Shown here: in pieces, positions 1 through 7,878 of the stretch | Layout: every line of letters starts with the position of its first letter | Position numbering within the stretch: position 1 is the stretch's first letter | NCBI GenBank assembly: GCA_016840385.1 | Contig: JAEOSL010000048.1 | Span: forward strand, 1-24,780 | DNA from: Candidatus Thorarchaeota archaeon | GTDB taxonomy: Archaea; Asgardarchaeota; Thorarchaeia; Thorarchaeales; Thorarchaeaceae | Length of the DNA: 24,780 bases | Reading direction: 5' to 3' | Notes under the pieces: model-generated | What the model was told of the DNA's origin: nothing | Seen by the model: only the letters and a program-made list of their open reading frames with translations | Database searches by the model: none | Made by a program: the position numbers and the translations under genes

Positions 1-76
1 CATCACGTCTATCAGGATCATCGGGTAAGAAGAGAAGATAGGGCCATAAAGACCCAATTTTGTCTGTATTTGTCAT
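1..76 (-). CDS. possible 5' fragment of a gene running off the left edge
   Basis: Reading the minus strand from the ATG whose complement is at 74-76, the frame stays open for 25 codons to the window edge, beginning MTNTDKIGSLWPYLLFLPDD. An AT-rich element (complement of about 90-97) lies upstream, and the SD is weak. The frame would be divergent from the membrane-protein gene at 172, with the inverted repeat 111-157 between them. The fragment is too short to assign a family, and an open frame of this length can occur by chance. Confidence 0.35.
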   Translation of the reverse strand, partial: MTNTDKIGSLWPYLLFLPDDPDRRD

Positions 77-110
77 TCCCAACATCTTCAAATATCGGTT
101 TAGTGTGGCT

Positions 111-157
111 ATTTAGTGTACATGCCTACCTATGTAGTTTACTAATGTACACTAAAT
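111..157. promoter_or_regulatory. perfect 13-bp inverted repeat upstream of the ECF-S-like gene
   Basis: The arms ATTTAGTGTACAT (111-123) and ATGTACACTAAAT (145-157) are exact reverse complements separated by 21 bp. The octamer TTTAGTGT also occurs at 99-106, giving a direct repeat with the left arm. The right arm ends where the SD (AGGAGAG, 159-165) of the following gene begins. It could be a two-half-site operator (arm centres about 34 bp apart, roughly three helical turns) or an RNA hairpin that affects ribosome access. Confidence 0.6.
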
Positions 158-171
158 CAGGAGAGATTGTA

Positions 172-960
172 ATGTCGGGTTTATCAAAATCAGTGGCGTA
201 CCCATGGGCATTAACTGGGGTATTCGCTGCCATTCACCTTGTTATAACACTGATTCCTTTCTCAATCGCAATTGGTGGAGGGGGAAGCATATCATTTGGA
301 CTTGTGTCAGCTCCAATCATAGGTTTCTTGCTTGGACCGTTCTTTGGAGTTATCGCGGTCGTTATAGGTTCACTACTTGCTATGTTCATCAATCCATTGA
401 TTGCTATTCTTGGACCATTCACTGTTCTAGCTACGGCAGCGGGTGCACTTGCTGCTGGAGCGATGAGGACAAGGATACGTTTTACTGTACCAATTATTTT
501 CATTGTTGCATTTGGAATCTACTTGACTAGCCCAGTAGGAGTGGCAGTGCCGCTCTTCATTTGGTTCCATCTCATTGTATTTGCCATATCCTTGCTATTC
601 CTTATTCCTAAAATTTCAACCTGGTTGATTAAACCACTGAATTTGAATATTGATACAGACAGATGGGTAAGGTATGTATCGATTTGGCTGTTCTCAATTG
701 TTGCAGTGATTATAGACAATTTAGTAGGCTCTGCAATTGGAGGATGGTATTTCATCCTTGGTGGAGCACCTGCAGATTTCATAATAGGGTTTTATGCAGC
801 AGGGCTTGTTATTATTCCAATTGAACGAATCATAGGATCAGTACTGGTAACCCTAATCATTATCGCATTGATAGAGGTTCTTTCAGGATCGGATTATGGT
901 CTGCCATTGTCACGAGTAGGAAATTATGAATTACTTGAATTGACGGAGGAGGAAATCTAG
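172..960 (+). CDS. polytopic membrane protein, ECF-transporter S-component-like
   Basis: A protein of about 262 residues made almost entirely of hydrophobic helices (roughly six). The N-terminal part, with a GGGG-S-ISFG stretch followed by APIIGFLLGPFFGV and a second glycine/alanine-rich segment, resembles substrate-binding S components of ECF vitamin transporters. The C-terminal tail is short and acidic, so probably cytoplasmic. I chose the ATG at 172 over an upstream in-frame ATG at 70 because AGGAGAG lies at 159-165 and the inverted repeat 111-157 would otherwise fall inside the coding region. No ECF ATPase or T component is nearby, so any module would have to be shared. The substrate cannot be read from sequence. 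Alternatively it is an uncharacterised archaeal membrane family. Confidence 0.6.
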   Translation: MSGLSKSVAYPWALTGVFAAIHLVITLIPFSIAIGGGGSISFGLVSAPIIGFLLGPFFGVIAVVIGSLLAMFINPLIAILGPFTVLATAAGALAAGAMRTRIRFTVPIIFIVAFGIYLTSPVGVAVPLFIWFHLIVFAISLLFLIPKISTWLIKPLNLNIDTDRWVRYVSIWLFSIVAVIIDNLVGSAIGGWYFILGGAPADFIIGFYAAGLVIIPIERIIGSVLVTLIIIALIEVLSGSDYGLPLSRVGNYELLELTEEEI

Positions 961-997
961 CTCACACAAAAAAGAGGACGAATAAAGAATCCTCATA

Positions 998-1030
998 GTC
1001 GGAGGAATTCCTCCGACACCATTTCTTTCT
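998..1030 (+). terminator. hairpin plus pyrimidine tract after the ECF-S-like gene
   Basis: The 20-bp perfect palindrome GTCGGAGGAATTCCTCCGAC (998-1017) can fold as an 8-bp GC-rich stem with an AATT loop. It is followed by a T/C-rich run (1021-1034). It sits 38 bases after the stop codon at 960 and before the promoter of the slipin gene, as expected for a terminator. Confidence 0.6.
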
Positions 1031-1078
1031 CTCTGCAAATTATTCGCACAGAGACGAAGCTTCATAAGCTCTCACACC

Positions 1079-1088
1079 AAATATACAC
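1079..1088 (+). promoter_or_regulatory. TATA-like box for the slipin-nfeD operon
   Basis: AAATATACAC lies about 80 bases before the chosen slipin start, inside a CCAA...TTGG frame (1077-1092). The leader that would follow contains a near-palindrome, ACACAAATTGTGT (1127-1139), just before the SD. The assignment rests on base composition and position only. Confidence 0.4.
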
Positions 1089-1159
1089 TTGGCACAGATT
1101 CCTGGGAGGGAATTTGTTCTGTATCTACACAAATTGTGTGTTACAGGAGAAAAAAGATA

Positions 1160-1981
1160 TTGCAAGTATTTGATACAAACTCGTTAATATTAGGACTCGT
1201 TGTAGTCATAGGTATCTTCATCCTCATGTTCGTCGCAAGTGGGATAAAGATACTCAAGGAATGGGAGCGCGTAGCAATCCTCAGGCTTGGTAAGTTCAAA
1301 GCGATAAAAGGACCAGGTATTATCTGGGTCACGCCAATGCTAGATAAGGTCGCAATGAAGGTTTCGCTACGGCTTCTCACATATGCATTCAAGACAGAGA
1401 GGTCTCTGACAAAGGATAACGTCCCAATTGTTGTGGACGCAGTCATGTACTTCAGAGTAATCGATGTAGAGAAAGCAATCCTCAGTGTTGAGAGATACGC
1501 CGTAGCAGTAGAACTTGCTGCGCAAACATCACTGAGAGAAACTATTGGCAAGGCATCACTTGACGAGCTTCTTTCGGAGAGGGATACGATTGCACAACAT
1601 CTTCAGGAGCTCATAGATGAAAAAACTGAGCACTGGGGTGTCAAAGTAACTAGCGTTGAGATACGCGATGTGGTTATTCCTTCAGCACTTCAAGATGCAA
1701 TGAGCAGAGAGGCACAGGCAGAACGAGAAGGTAGGGCTAGAGTTATTCTAGCTAGAGCAGAACTATCGGCCGCTGAAAACATGCTCAAAGCAGCTCAAAA
1801 GTATGAAGAATCAAGTGTGGGTGTTGTTCTCCGGACATGGAACATCATGCAGGAGATTTCTAATAATGCCAACCTAATCATCATGGTGCCTGCAAACATA
1901 CCTGAAGTAGGTACAACCGCAGGTATAGCTGCAGCTTTGTCTGCAGGAACTGGAGGTCTAAAAGTTCCAAAGAAGGAATAG
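1160..1981 (+). CDS. slipin/stomatin-like SPFH-domain membrane protein
   Basis: About 273 residues. An N-terminal membrane segment (LILGLVVVIGIFILMFVASG) is followed by the typical slipin sequence IKILKEWERVAILRLGKF, then the SPFH/band-7 core with VPIVVDAVMYFRV and the ending VTSVEIRDVVIPSALQDAMSR. An alanine/glutamate-rich helix (QAEREGRARVILARAELSAAE) and a hydrophobic C-terminal segment complete the family layout. Slipins oligomerise on the inner face of membranes and are often paired with NfeD, as here (gap 15 bases). I prefer the TTG at 1160 because ACAGGAGA lies at 1143-1150. The in-frame GTG at 1136 would add eight residues and place that SD inside the gene. Confidence 0.9.
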   Translation: MQVFDTNSLILGLVVVIGIFILMFVASGIKILKEWERVAILRLGKFKAIKGPGIIWVTPMLDKVAMKVSLRLLTYAFKTERSLTKDNVPIVVDAVMYFRVIDVEKAILSVERYAVAVELAAQTSLRETIGKASLDELLSERDTIAQHLQELIDEKTEHWGVKVTSVEIRDVVIPSALQDAMSREAQAEREGRARVILARAELSAAENMLKAAQKYEESSVGVVLRTWNIMQEISNNANLIIMVPANIPEVGTTAGIAAALSAGTGGLKVPKKE

Positions 1982-1996
1982 AAAGAGGTAAGCAGA

Positions 1997-2701
1997 ATGG
2001 ATGCATGGATTAAGATCTTCGTTGTTATGATTATGTTCTCAATGCTGAGCATGGTCATGACATATTTCCTGGTAGACCCATTAATCGGTCTAATTTTACT
2101 GGGAGTCATCTTGACCCTGCTAGTCATCACTCTGGAACCAGCAACAGGAAAAGCGATGGCGCAAGTAACAGTTCCATTGGTCGTGATACTCTTCGTAATG
2201 GAGATATTTCTGACCAGTCTACAAACAGTAGTTGTTTTTGACTTTTGGATGTTACTTGTCATTGGCTTCATATTGTACATGATGTTCACCATGTTTACAG
2301 GAGGTAGCAGCTTTGTAGAAGGAGGGTTCATTGATGTTAAAGTATCATTGAAACTCTTCCCAATCTATGGAATAGCTATCTTCCTATCGATTCTCATTGA
2401 TCCAACTAGACAACTAACCGTATACATTATGGCTGGTACAGTAATGGGTATGATGGGTCTCTATTTCGTCTTCCTACGTGATTACGATCAGTGGCCAGCA
2501 TATTCACAGTTCAAGTACTCCGATATTCACGCCATTAGTGATATCAATCCTAAAGGTAAGGTGAAAACCGGAGCCGAGATTTGGTGGGCAAAGACCACAG
2601 GTCCCCCAATCAAATCTGGTGAGAAAGTAGTGATTGTTGGCATCACAGGAATGACCATGATAGTGGCTAGATCTGAAGATGTCATAGGGCAAGATCATTA
2701 A
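1997..2701 (+). CDS. NfeD-family membrane protein with C-terminal OB fold
   Basis: 234 residues. Several transmembrane helices occupy about residues 5-165 and are followed by a small soluble domain. That domain carries GAEIWWAKTTGPPIKSGEKV and VVIVGITGMTMIVARSED, the usual NfeD OB-fold signature, in which a G-x-A-x-T-x-x-x-P-I-x-x-G stretch precedes two short strands. NfeD proteins partner slipin/stomatin oligomers and are thought to support membrane-microdomain or protein-quality functions. The gene follows the slipin gene by 15 bases with an SD-like GAGGTAAG, so the two are almost certainly co-transcribed. No protease domain precedes the membrane part, so this is the short, protease-free form. 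Confidence 0.85.
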   Translation: MDAWIKIFVVMIMFSMLSMVMTYFLVDPLIGLILLGVILTLLVITLEPATGKAMAQVTVPLVVILFVMEIFLTSLQTVVVFDFWMLLVIGFILYMMFTMFTGGSSFVEGGFIDVKVSLKLFPIYGIAIFLSILIDPTRQLTVYIMAGTVMGMMGLYFVFLRDYDQWPAYSQFKYSDIHAISDINPKGKVKTGAEIWWAKTTGPPIKSGEKVVIVGITGMTMIVARSEDVIGQDH

Positions 2702-2704
2702 ACA

Positions 2705-2750
2705 TGAGAGGGCAGAGGGTTTCCCCTGCCCATCTCAATTATTTTTTCTT
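2705..2750. terminator. bidirectional terminator between the nfeD and CPBP genes
   Basis: The convergent stops at 2701 (+) and 2739 (-) flank a long imperfect hairpin. TGAGA (2705-2709) pairs with TCTCA (2733-2737), GGGCAG pairs with CTGCCC, and GGG pairs with CCC around a TTT loop, with single-base bulges. An ATTATTTTTTCTT tract follows on the plus strand. Confidence 0.7.
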
Positions 2751-3545
2751 ATTCAATAAGAGTCCGTAGATAAGGGATAGTCCAAACAGGAATCCGACAA
2801 TTGTTGTGATTCCCCATTCAAACTGAAAGATTTCAGGTAGAACAACGGATTCTCTAGGATATGTTGGAAACATGATGTATCCTATCATATTCCACACAAA
2901 GTGGAATGCTATTGGAACCCAGAGGTTTCTATTTGACCAGTAATAACTTAGAGAGAGTACAACTCCACCCAGAAATATATTGAAGATGAATAGCAAAAGT
3001 ACGTGGAGAGGAATTCCAGGATATGTCCACCAGCTGAAGTGAAGACATGAGAAGAATAATGAGCTAATCAAGATAGCTCGGTTCTTCCCTGCAAGACCTT
3101 CCATTTTTGGCAAGATGTATCCGCGATGTACAAGTTCCTCAAATAGCGCAGTTGGAACAGTGATCATTATTTCTGACATCAGGAGGTCTGCTGTCATCTC
3201 CTCGACAGGACGTAATTGTCCACCGAAGAAGAAGGCTGCCGCAGCTATCAGAGCTATTGCTGCTACGCCGGCAATTCCTCCAATGACAATACGACGAATG
3301 GTGTTGTCATCGATTTCGATACCCAATTTTTCTATTGTCGTACCGTCCCATGTAGTAAATCGTTCAAGTATTATATACATGAAGGCGAAGGTTGCAAAGA
3401 AGAGACCAGTTCCAATTAAAGCTCTCAAATCGCCAGTGAATAGATTAGGTATGATAACAGTCATCTCAACAATAACCAGCATCAATGCCATGAATAGAGC
3501 AAGTTTCAAAATATCGAATTCTCTTTCTTCATCCAATCCAATCAC
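2739..3545 (-). CDS. CPBP-family intramembrane metalloprotease (CAAX/Abi type)
   Basis: 268 residues with about eight hydrophobic helices. The three conserved CPBP motifs are present: EELVHR (E136, E137, R141), then CLHFSWW with H169, then the last conserved helix with AFHFVWN (H215). These residues form the metal site of the Rce1/CPBP intramembrane peptidases. Family members cleave prenylated proteins in eukaryotes; in prokaryotes most substrates are unknown. The frame begins with GTG at 3545, but AGGTGA overlapping that codon could serve as SD for a TTG nine bases downstream (3536), so the first three residues are uncertain. The gene stands alone, convergent with nfeD and divergent from the HEAT-repeat gene. 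Confidence 0.85.
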   Translation of the reverse strand: MIGLDEEREFDILKLALFMALMLVIVEMTVIIPNLFTGDLRALIGTGLFFATFAFMYIILERFTTWDGTTIEKLGIEIDDNTIRRIVIGGIAGVAAIALIAAAAFFFGGQLRPVEEMTADLLMSEIMITVPTALFEELVHRGYILPKMEGLAGKNRAILISSLFFSCLHFSWWTYPGIPLHVLLLFIFNIFLGGVVLSLSYYWSNRNLWVPIAFHFVWNMIGYIMFPTYPRESVVLPEIFQFEWGITTIVGFLFGLSLIYGLLLNKKK

Positions 3546-3617
3546 CTATAATTTTGGCACTTATTCGTACCTAAAACTCATGTGGTTATTAACAATGGAG
3601 GTTCATCTGAGAATATT

Positions 3618-3627
3618 GTATATATAG
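3618..3627 (+). promoter_or_regulatory. TATA-like box of the HEAT-repeat gene
   Basis: GTATATATAG lies about 110 bases ahead of the TTG start at 3737. A start of transcription roughly 25 bases downstream would leave a leader of about 85-90 bases, which contains the nested inverted repeats at 3677-3724. The call is based on composition and position. Confidence 0.4.
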
Positions 3628-3676
3628 TGAGAAGTGATATAAGCAGGCGACTGTACTCGACATTCCTAGGTCGCAA

Positions 3677-3731
3677 TAGCTGGTTCCATATCCAGCTACT
3701 ATATGGATTGCACGTAATATCCATGGAGGAG
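3677..3731 (+). promoter_or_regulatory. nested, mutually exclusive hairpins in the 5' leader, abutting the SD
   Basis: Three short pairings overlap. TAGCTGG (3677-3683) pairs with CCAGCTA (3692-3698). TCCATAT (3685-3691) pairs with ATATGGA (3701-3707). ATGGAT (3703-3708) pairs with ATCCAT (3719-3724). The last arm ends directly at the SD GGAGGAG (3725-3731). Adjacent pairings share or block bases, so the leader could switch between structures. Each stem is only 6-7 bp, and no known riboswitch class is recognised. Confidence 0.35.
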
Positions 3732-3736
3732 TAGTA

Positions 3737-4912
3737 TTGTCCAAAACCAGAAAATTATTGCTGGAATATGATACAGAAGAAGTTGGACGTTTGGCTAGAG
3801 ATAAGCCCAGTGAGAAGAAAGCTCTAATCAAGGCATTCACTGATTCATCAGATGTCGTGCGAGAAAGAGCGCTCATCGCAGCAATTGATGCTACAGATCC
3901 AACTATTGTCACAGATATCGTTAAGGTATTAGATGATGATACTACTGATGTAAGAATAGCCGCAGCTCAGGCACTTACTTTCTATCACCAACCAAGGACT
4001 GTTCCAGATTTGATACGTGGATTGAGAGATACTAGTCCATGGGTAAGGTCTCATTGTGCAGCAGGACTTTCCAAGATTTTGAGTGGACCTATATGGGCTC
4101 GAATTCCTGAAGAGTCAATTGAAAAGATGATTGATGATTTTCCAGATATGGAGGAAGATGAGATCAACAAGTTTCTAGATTCTATTCAAATGAAACCTGA
4201 TGCTGTAAACAGGTACATGGATTGGCGATCAAAGAAGTTTGATCTTGAGATTGACGTTACCTCCTTAGTTGAGGAGCTAGAAGGAACACCAATCCTTCTT
4301 ACTGGTGAAACTCGTGATTCCGCAGTAGTTGCTGAAACAACAAGCGTTGGTGGACTCTCTGAGGATGTAGAAACAATCCTTAGTGAACTTCCTGATGAAA
4401 TCTTAGCGACACTTCCACCGGAGGATCTGAAACGCCTTACACCAGATTCAGCAAGAGAACTTGTTCAAAAATTAAAGGTGTCACTTCCAACCACAGAGAA
4501 GAAGAAGAAGAAGAAAAAGAAGAAAGCTGTCAAGGTCCGAAAGGTAACCAAGGTCAAGAAGAAGACAAAAGGACCAACAAAGAAATCCCTCATTAAGAAG
4601 CTCCCTGCAGAAGTAAGAGAATCAGTTTCAGATGAAGCTCTTGCCGATCTGAGTGTCGAAGAGTTGCAGGCATTACTGGCATCATCAGCACCAGAAACAG
4701 TAGAACCCGAACCAGAAGTTGACTTAGCTGAATCAGTCATCGAATACGACGATCCAAGAATGACTGAATTTGTTGAGAAATATGGAGAAGAGAAGGCCAC
4801 CATCTTGATCACAATTCCGGAATCTATGCTGGAAGGTATCCCAGAGGAACAGATCAAGGAGATGGACATGGAAACCTTGGAGGGTCTCAAGCAAGCCTTG
4901 GAACCCAGATAG
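3737..4912 (+). CDS. HEAT-repeat protein with polylysine hinge and IP/LP helical repeats
   Basis: 391 residues, with no enzyme motif. Residues 1-115 form HEAT/armadillo-like helical pairs, for example SDVVRERALIAAIDATD and TTDVRIAAAQALTFYHQPR, a fold typical of protein scaffolds. The rest is highly charged. Degenerate repeats of about 27-30 residues, beginning IP or LP followed by E and ending in an L-rich helix, start near residues 123 (possible), 218, 289 and 360. Between the copies at 218 and 289 lies a basic stretch starting with nine lysines (255-263), likely flexible and nucleic-acid or membrane-contacting. TTG is the start, with a strong SD GGAGGAG at 3725-3731. It converges on the VWA gene with only 7 bases between stops. 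It is probably an adaptor; the partner is unknown. Confidence 0.75.
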   Translation: MSKTRKLLLEYDTEEVGRLARDKPSEKKALIKAFTDSSDVVRERALIAAIDATDPTIVTDIVKVLDDDTTDVRIAAAQALTFYHQPRTVPDLIRGLRDTSPWVRSHCAAGLSKILSGPIWARIPEESIEKMIDDFPDMEEDEINKFLDSIQMKPDAVNRYMDWRSKKFDLEIDVTSLVEELEGTPILLTGETRDSAVVAETTSVGGLSEDVETILSELPDEILATLPPEDLKRLTPDSARELVQKLKVSLPTTEKKKKKKKKKAVKVRKVTKVKKKTKGPTKKSLIKKLPAEVRESVSDEALADLSVEELQALLASSAPETVEPEPEVDLAESVIEYDDPRMTEFVEKYGEEKATILITIPESMLEGIPEEQIKEMDMETLEGLKQALEPR

Positions 4913-4919
4913 AAACCGA

Positions 4920-6278
4920 CTACTCTGACCCACGAATTACAACTGCAAATTCTCCAGCTAGCTTGCCGTACCACTCTAGTAGGTCTCGAATATTATCGAC
5001 GTGTCGATAACTTCCATTTCCATAATGTGCAATTGCTAGCATCAATTCCTCATCGATTTCACTTCGCTCACCGAGACCTATGCTGTAAATCACTAGTCTC
5101 GATCGGTCTTGAAATCGTTCTTTGAGTATTTTTAGAGGTGGGGGTCCCGAAGTTGTCATTCCATCTGTAAGCATGATAAGCATCGTAGGTTTCTCGGGGT
5201 CTCCAAATTCATCCATGATGTCATTTGCCTTAGCAAGTGCAGAGCCCATATCTGTGAGGGTACCACCCTCTTCGACTTTGTCAACAACGTGAGTACTAAT
5301 GATTTGTAGACCTAATGCTTTCTCACGCCCAGTACATTCAACAAAGGGTTGAACTTCACCAGTTTCAGAGTTGAGAAAAGTCATCTCACTAACTTCTTTC
5401 TCGAAGGTAATTACTCCGACTTTTTCTCCATAACCGCGACCGACTTTTTCAGCAAGATAAAGAAGAACTGCCATTGCTGCTGCTTCAGCTCGACTTACAT
5501 TCTTACCTTCTTCAAAACGATTCAGAAATGCTTGGACTTCAGGGCTATCACCTGCCAAATCCTTTAATCCTTCACGTGCATGTGCAATATCCTGAACAGG
5601 TACATCAGTCGTCTTCATAGAACCACTTGTATCAATACAAAGAACAGCATTGAAAGGTGTAGCAATTCCAACCGTCTTGAATTGATAACCTGTTTTTTCT
5701 CGCAGAGCTTCGAAGGCCAGCTTTGCAAAATTCTTACCTGATAGAGTTGGTTTGGTTGTGAGTATCTCGACTTTGGTATCAAGTTCTGGCCAATTGAATG
5801 ACATTCCAGGGTAGACTAGACGTCCACCGATGATGTCTTCAAGTGACTTCACTTTGTCAACAGCTCGTGTGATAAGATCTTCTGTGTTGGCATCTTCTGT
5901 AAGTGGCTTAATTCCAAATTCCACATATTCTAGTGCAATCATATCCTGATCGTACAGGGTAACTTCAACCATATCGCCTTCCATCAGAAGAGAGGCTTCC
6001 AGAACAAGTGTATCAACAACAATCTTGGATTCTTGAATATCCTTAGTCTTTCTTACCTCTGCAGCACCCCAGAAGCTACTCTGTGCGTCTTCGAATACTA
6101 CTATTGACCCAATATCTGCATCCAGGGAATCTGCAGTCTTCGGGTGTAGATGAGCAAATCCTTTTAGATCTCCACCATCTACAATCTCAAGTTCAAGTTT
6201 CTTGGTGATAGCTTTTACCTCCTCTAGTAAGGTATGCACTCTCTCTGTTTGTAATGTTATAAAGAATATGAGGTCCAC
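4920..6278 (-). CDS. Cdc48-N-like domain + VWA protein with intact MIDAS
   Basis: 452 residues. After a short N-terminal helix, residues 30-125 resemble the double-psi barrel of Cdc48/p97 (FAHLHPKTADSL, later KIVVDTLVL and LLMEGDMVEV). Residues about 140-185 resemble the second Cdc48-N subdomain (GGRLVYPGMSF, then a KVEILTTKP strand). Residues about 205-445 are a VWA domain with a complete metal-binding site: D216-x-S218-x-S220, T340 in GGT, D372 in TDG. VWA domains bind protein ligands through a divalent metal. The GTG start is one base after the stop of the upstream amidohydrolase gene, so the two are translationally coupled; no clear SD exists, and a GTG 13 codons further in is an alternative. 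Unlike Cdc48 there is no AAA+ module. The VWA is secure; the N-terminal match is by motif reading. Confidence 0.8.
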   Translation of the reverse strand: MDLIFFITLQTERVHTLLEEVKAITKKLELEIVDGGDLKGFAHLHPKTADSLDADIGSIVVFEDAQSSFWGAAEVRKTKDIQESKIVVDTLVLEASLLMEGDMVEVTLYDQDMIALEYVEFGIKPLTEDANTEDLITRAVDKVKSLEDIIGGRLVYPGMSFNWPELDTKVEILTTKPTLSGKNFAKLAFEALREKTGYQFKTVGIATPFNAVLCIDTSGSMKTTDVPVQDIAHAREGLKDLAGDSPEVQAFLNRFEEGKNVSRAEAAAMAVLLYLAEKVGRGYGEKVGVITFEKEVSEMTFLNSETGEVQPFVECTGREKALGLQIISTHVVDKVEEGGTLTDMGSALAKANDIMDEFGDPEKPTMLIMLTDGMTTSGPPPLKILKERFQDRSRLVIYSIGLGERSEIDEELMLAIAHYGNGSYRHVDNIRDLLEWYGKLAGEFAVVIRGSE

Positions 6279-6279
6279 G

Positions 6280-7785
6280 CTAGGTGAGCTGAGATAGTAC
6301 CTTCTTGGATAAATCTTCAGAAGATTTCAGAGTTATAGAGTGGTCAGAAAGGGTACGCAACAAGACAGGATTGAAACTCTGAGAAGCATTCTCAATCGTA
6401 TCAATTCGTGCCATTCCCTTTGTACTGAGGATTGAACAGCTTATCGAATCACCTGCAGTTTTTCGTACCCAAAGATGAATCTCTTTGTTAGATGCTTGGT
6501 TTCTAAGACACATGACGTACGAATCAAGATATACACCATTAAATCCACCATTGGATAGATTCACTAGTTCTGGCCAAGTTCCAGCTGGAGGGAGCATGAC
6601 ATCAAGAGAAGAAAGGTCCCAATCATCACCACTGAAAAGTTTTAGTATCGAGTTCTCAAGTGCAATTTGTTTCTTCCCGCCAACATCACGGCTGATATAT
6701 TCGATGGGAGAAATCTGCACTCCAGCTGATGTCGAAAAAGGTCGCTGAACAAGAGATAGCGTATTTCCTCCAAGAATGCGTTGAGCGTCAGCAAGAGTTC
6801 CTGGGAAGTCCCGAGAAAGTAAGAAGAGAATAACATCTACAGCTTGAACCGATAGAAAGCTGAAATCAGTACCAAAGAGAATTTTCTCAGACCATGAGAA
6901 ACTTTCACGACTCAATCGCTCAACAGCGCTTTCGAACAGAGCAGGTACATCTAAATCATGCAATGTAGAAGTTTCTGCAAAGATAGCTGGGTCTCTCAGA
7001 ACTTCATACAAACGAGAATCTCCTGGTGACATTCCACAGTGAGCTAGAATTACTCGTAATCCTTTCATTGCAGCTCCACAATCAGGGTCATTCCTAATTG
7101 ATTCAACAAGATTCTTGATCTTCATCACTGTGGTCATATTGCGTGTGTCGAAGATGACAGGGATACCTAATTCTCCAGCACGTTTGACTACATCTTTGGT
7201 AATCTTACCTTCAATAGAATCAACAAAAAGCTGAGCAAGCGGGTGAAGCTTCAGACCCCGTAATCCGAGTTCTTGAATACTTCTATCAAGTTCCTTGACT
7301 GCAAGCCCTTTCTTCTTTTGTTCATCCATTGGGTCAACACGAGCAAATCCAATGAGCCGAGTTGAATGAGGTGCCCGTGTTGTCCAACCAGCTATCTTGT
7401 CATTCGAAACTTTGAATGTTGGTTCATTCGGGTTTTCTGATTTTGCATAGTCGTCAGTGTATGGAAAGACCACAGTTCTATCTACAAGCCACCCATGATT
7501 CAATCTTGCCCAGCTCTTCCGACTCTCAAAGCATCTTGACGCAAGGTCGTGACCTTCTACTCTTACAGGTTCGAAAAGCAACTCATCTGAATCTAATTTT
7601 TGCTTAGCAATTTTCTGCATCTCAAACCAGAGACTTGCATAGAAGTCATAGCTACCTGAGGGAGTATTTCGATGGCTCTTTTCTTTCCCCATGTGATGAT
7701 GAGCATCTACGATATACAGGCGGAATTCATCGCCTTTTCGAATATCTTGTTCTGCAATATCTGTGGTAGCTCTCACAATTATCAT
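6280..7785 (-). CDS. amidohydrolase-family TIM-barrel protein with unknown C-terminal domain
   Basis: 501 residues. Residues 22-350 follow the amidohydrolase-2 pattern: strand 1 IVDAHHHMG (H29, H31), GLRGLKLHP with K179 and H181, VILAHCG with H249, FGTDFSF with D307, and ILGGNTLSL near the end of the barrel. The histidine usually found after strand 5 is replaced (GIPVIFDTRN, D213), so the metal site is not fully standard. Residues 375-501 form a further domain of unknown function that recurs in the fused neighbour at 7928. Family members hydrolyse or decarboxylate small molecules at a mononuclear metal; the substrate here is unknown. First gene of a two-gene operon, coupled to the Cdc48N-VWA gene (TAG-C-GTG). 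The SD before 7785 is weak. Confidence 0.75.
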   Translation of the reverse strand: MIIVRATTDIAEQDIRKGDEFRLYIVDAHHHMGKEKSHRNTPSGSYDFYASLWFEMQKIAKQKLDSDELLFEPVRVEGHDLASRCFESRKSWARLNHGWLVDRTVVFPYTDDYAKSENPNEPTFKVSNDKIAGWTTRAPHSTRLIGFARVDPMDEQKKKGLAVKELDRSIQELGLRGLKLHPLAQLFVDSIEGKITKDVVKRAGELGIPVIFDTRNMTTVMKIKNLVESIRNDPDCGAAMKGLRVILAHCGMSPGDSRLYEVLRDPAIFAETSTLHDLDVPALFESAVERLSRESFSWSEKILFGTDFSFLSVQAVDVILFLLSRDFPGTLADAQRILGGNTLSLVQRPFSTSAGVQISPIEYISRDVGGKKQIALENSILKLFSGDDWDLSSLDVMLPPAGTWPELVNLSNGGFNGVYLDSYVMCLRNQASNKEIHLWVRKTAGDSISCSILSTKGMARIDTIENASQSFNPVLLRTLSDHSITLKSSEDLSKKVLSQLT

Positions 7786-7878
7786 ATAATTTCGAGTCCT
7801 CAGGTCTAGTTCATGTCAAAGATGTGATAAATTATTGCGTTATAGTATCAAAGATTCATGCATTGCTATCGGCACTAT

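Noticed and set aside
4496..4530. Simple-sequence repeat or assembly artefact (GAA/AAG run)
   Set aside because: The run encodes nine lysines in frame, continues into other basic codons, and the frame stays open on both sides.
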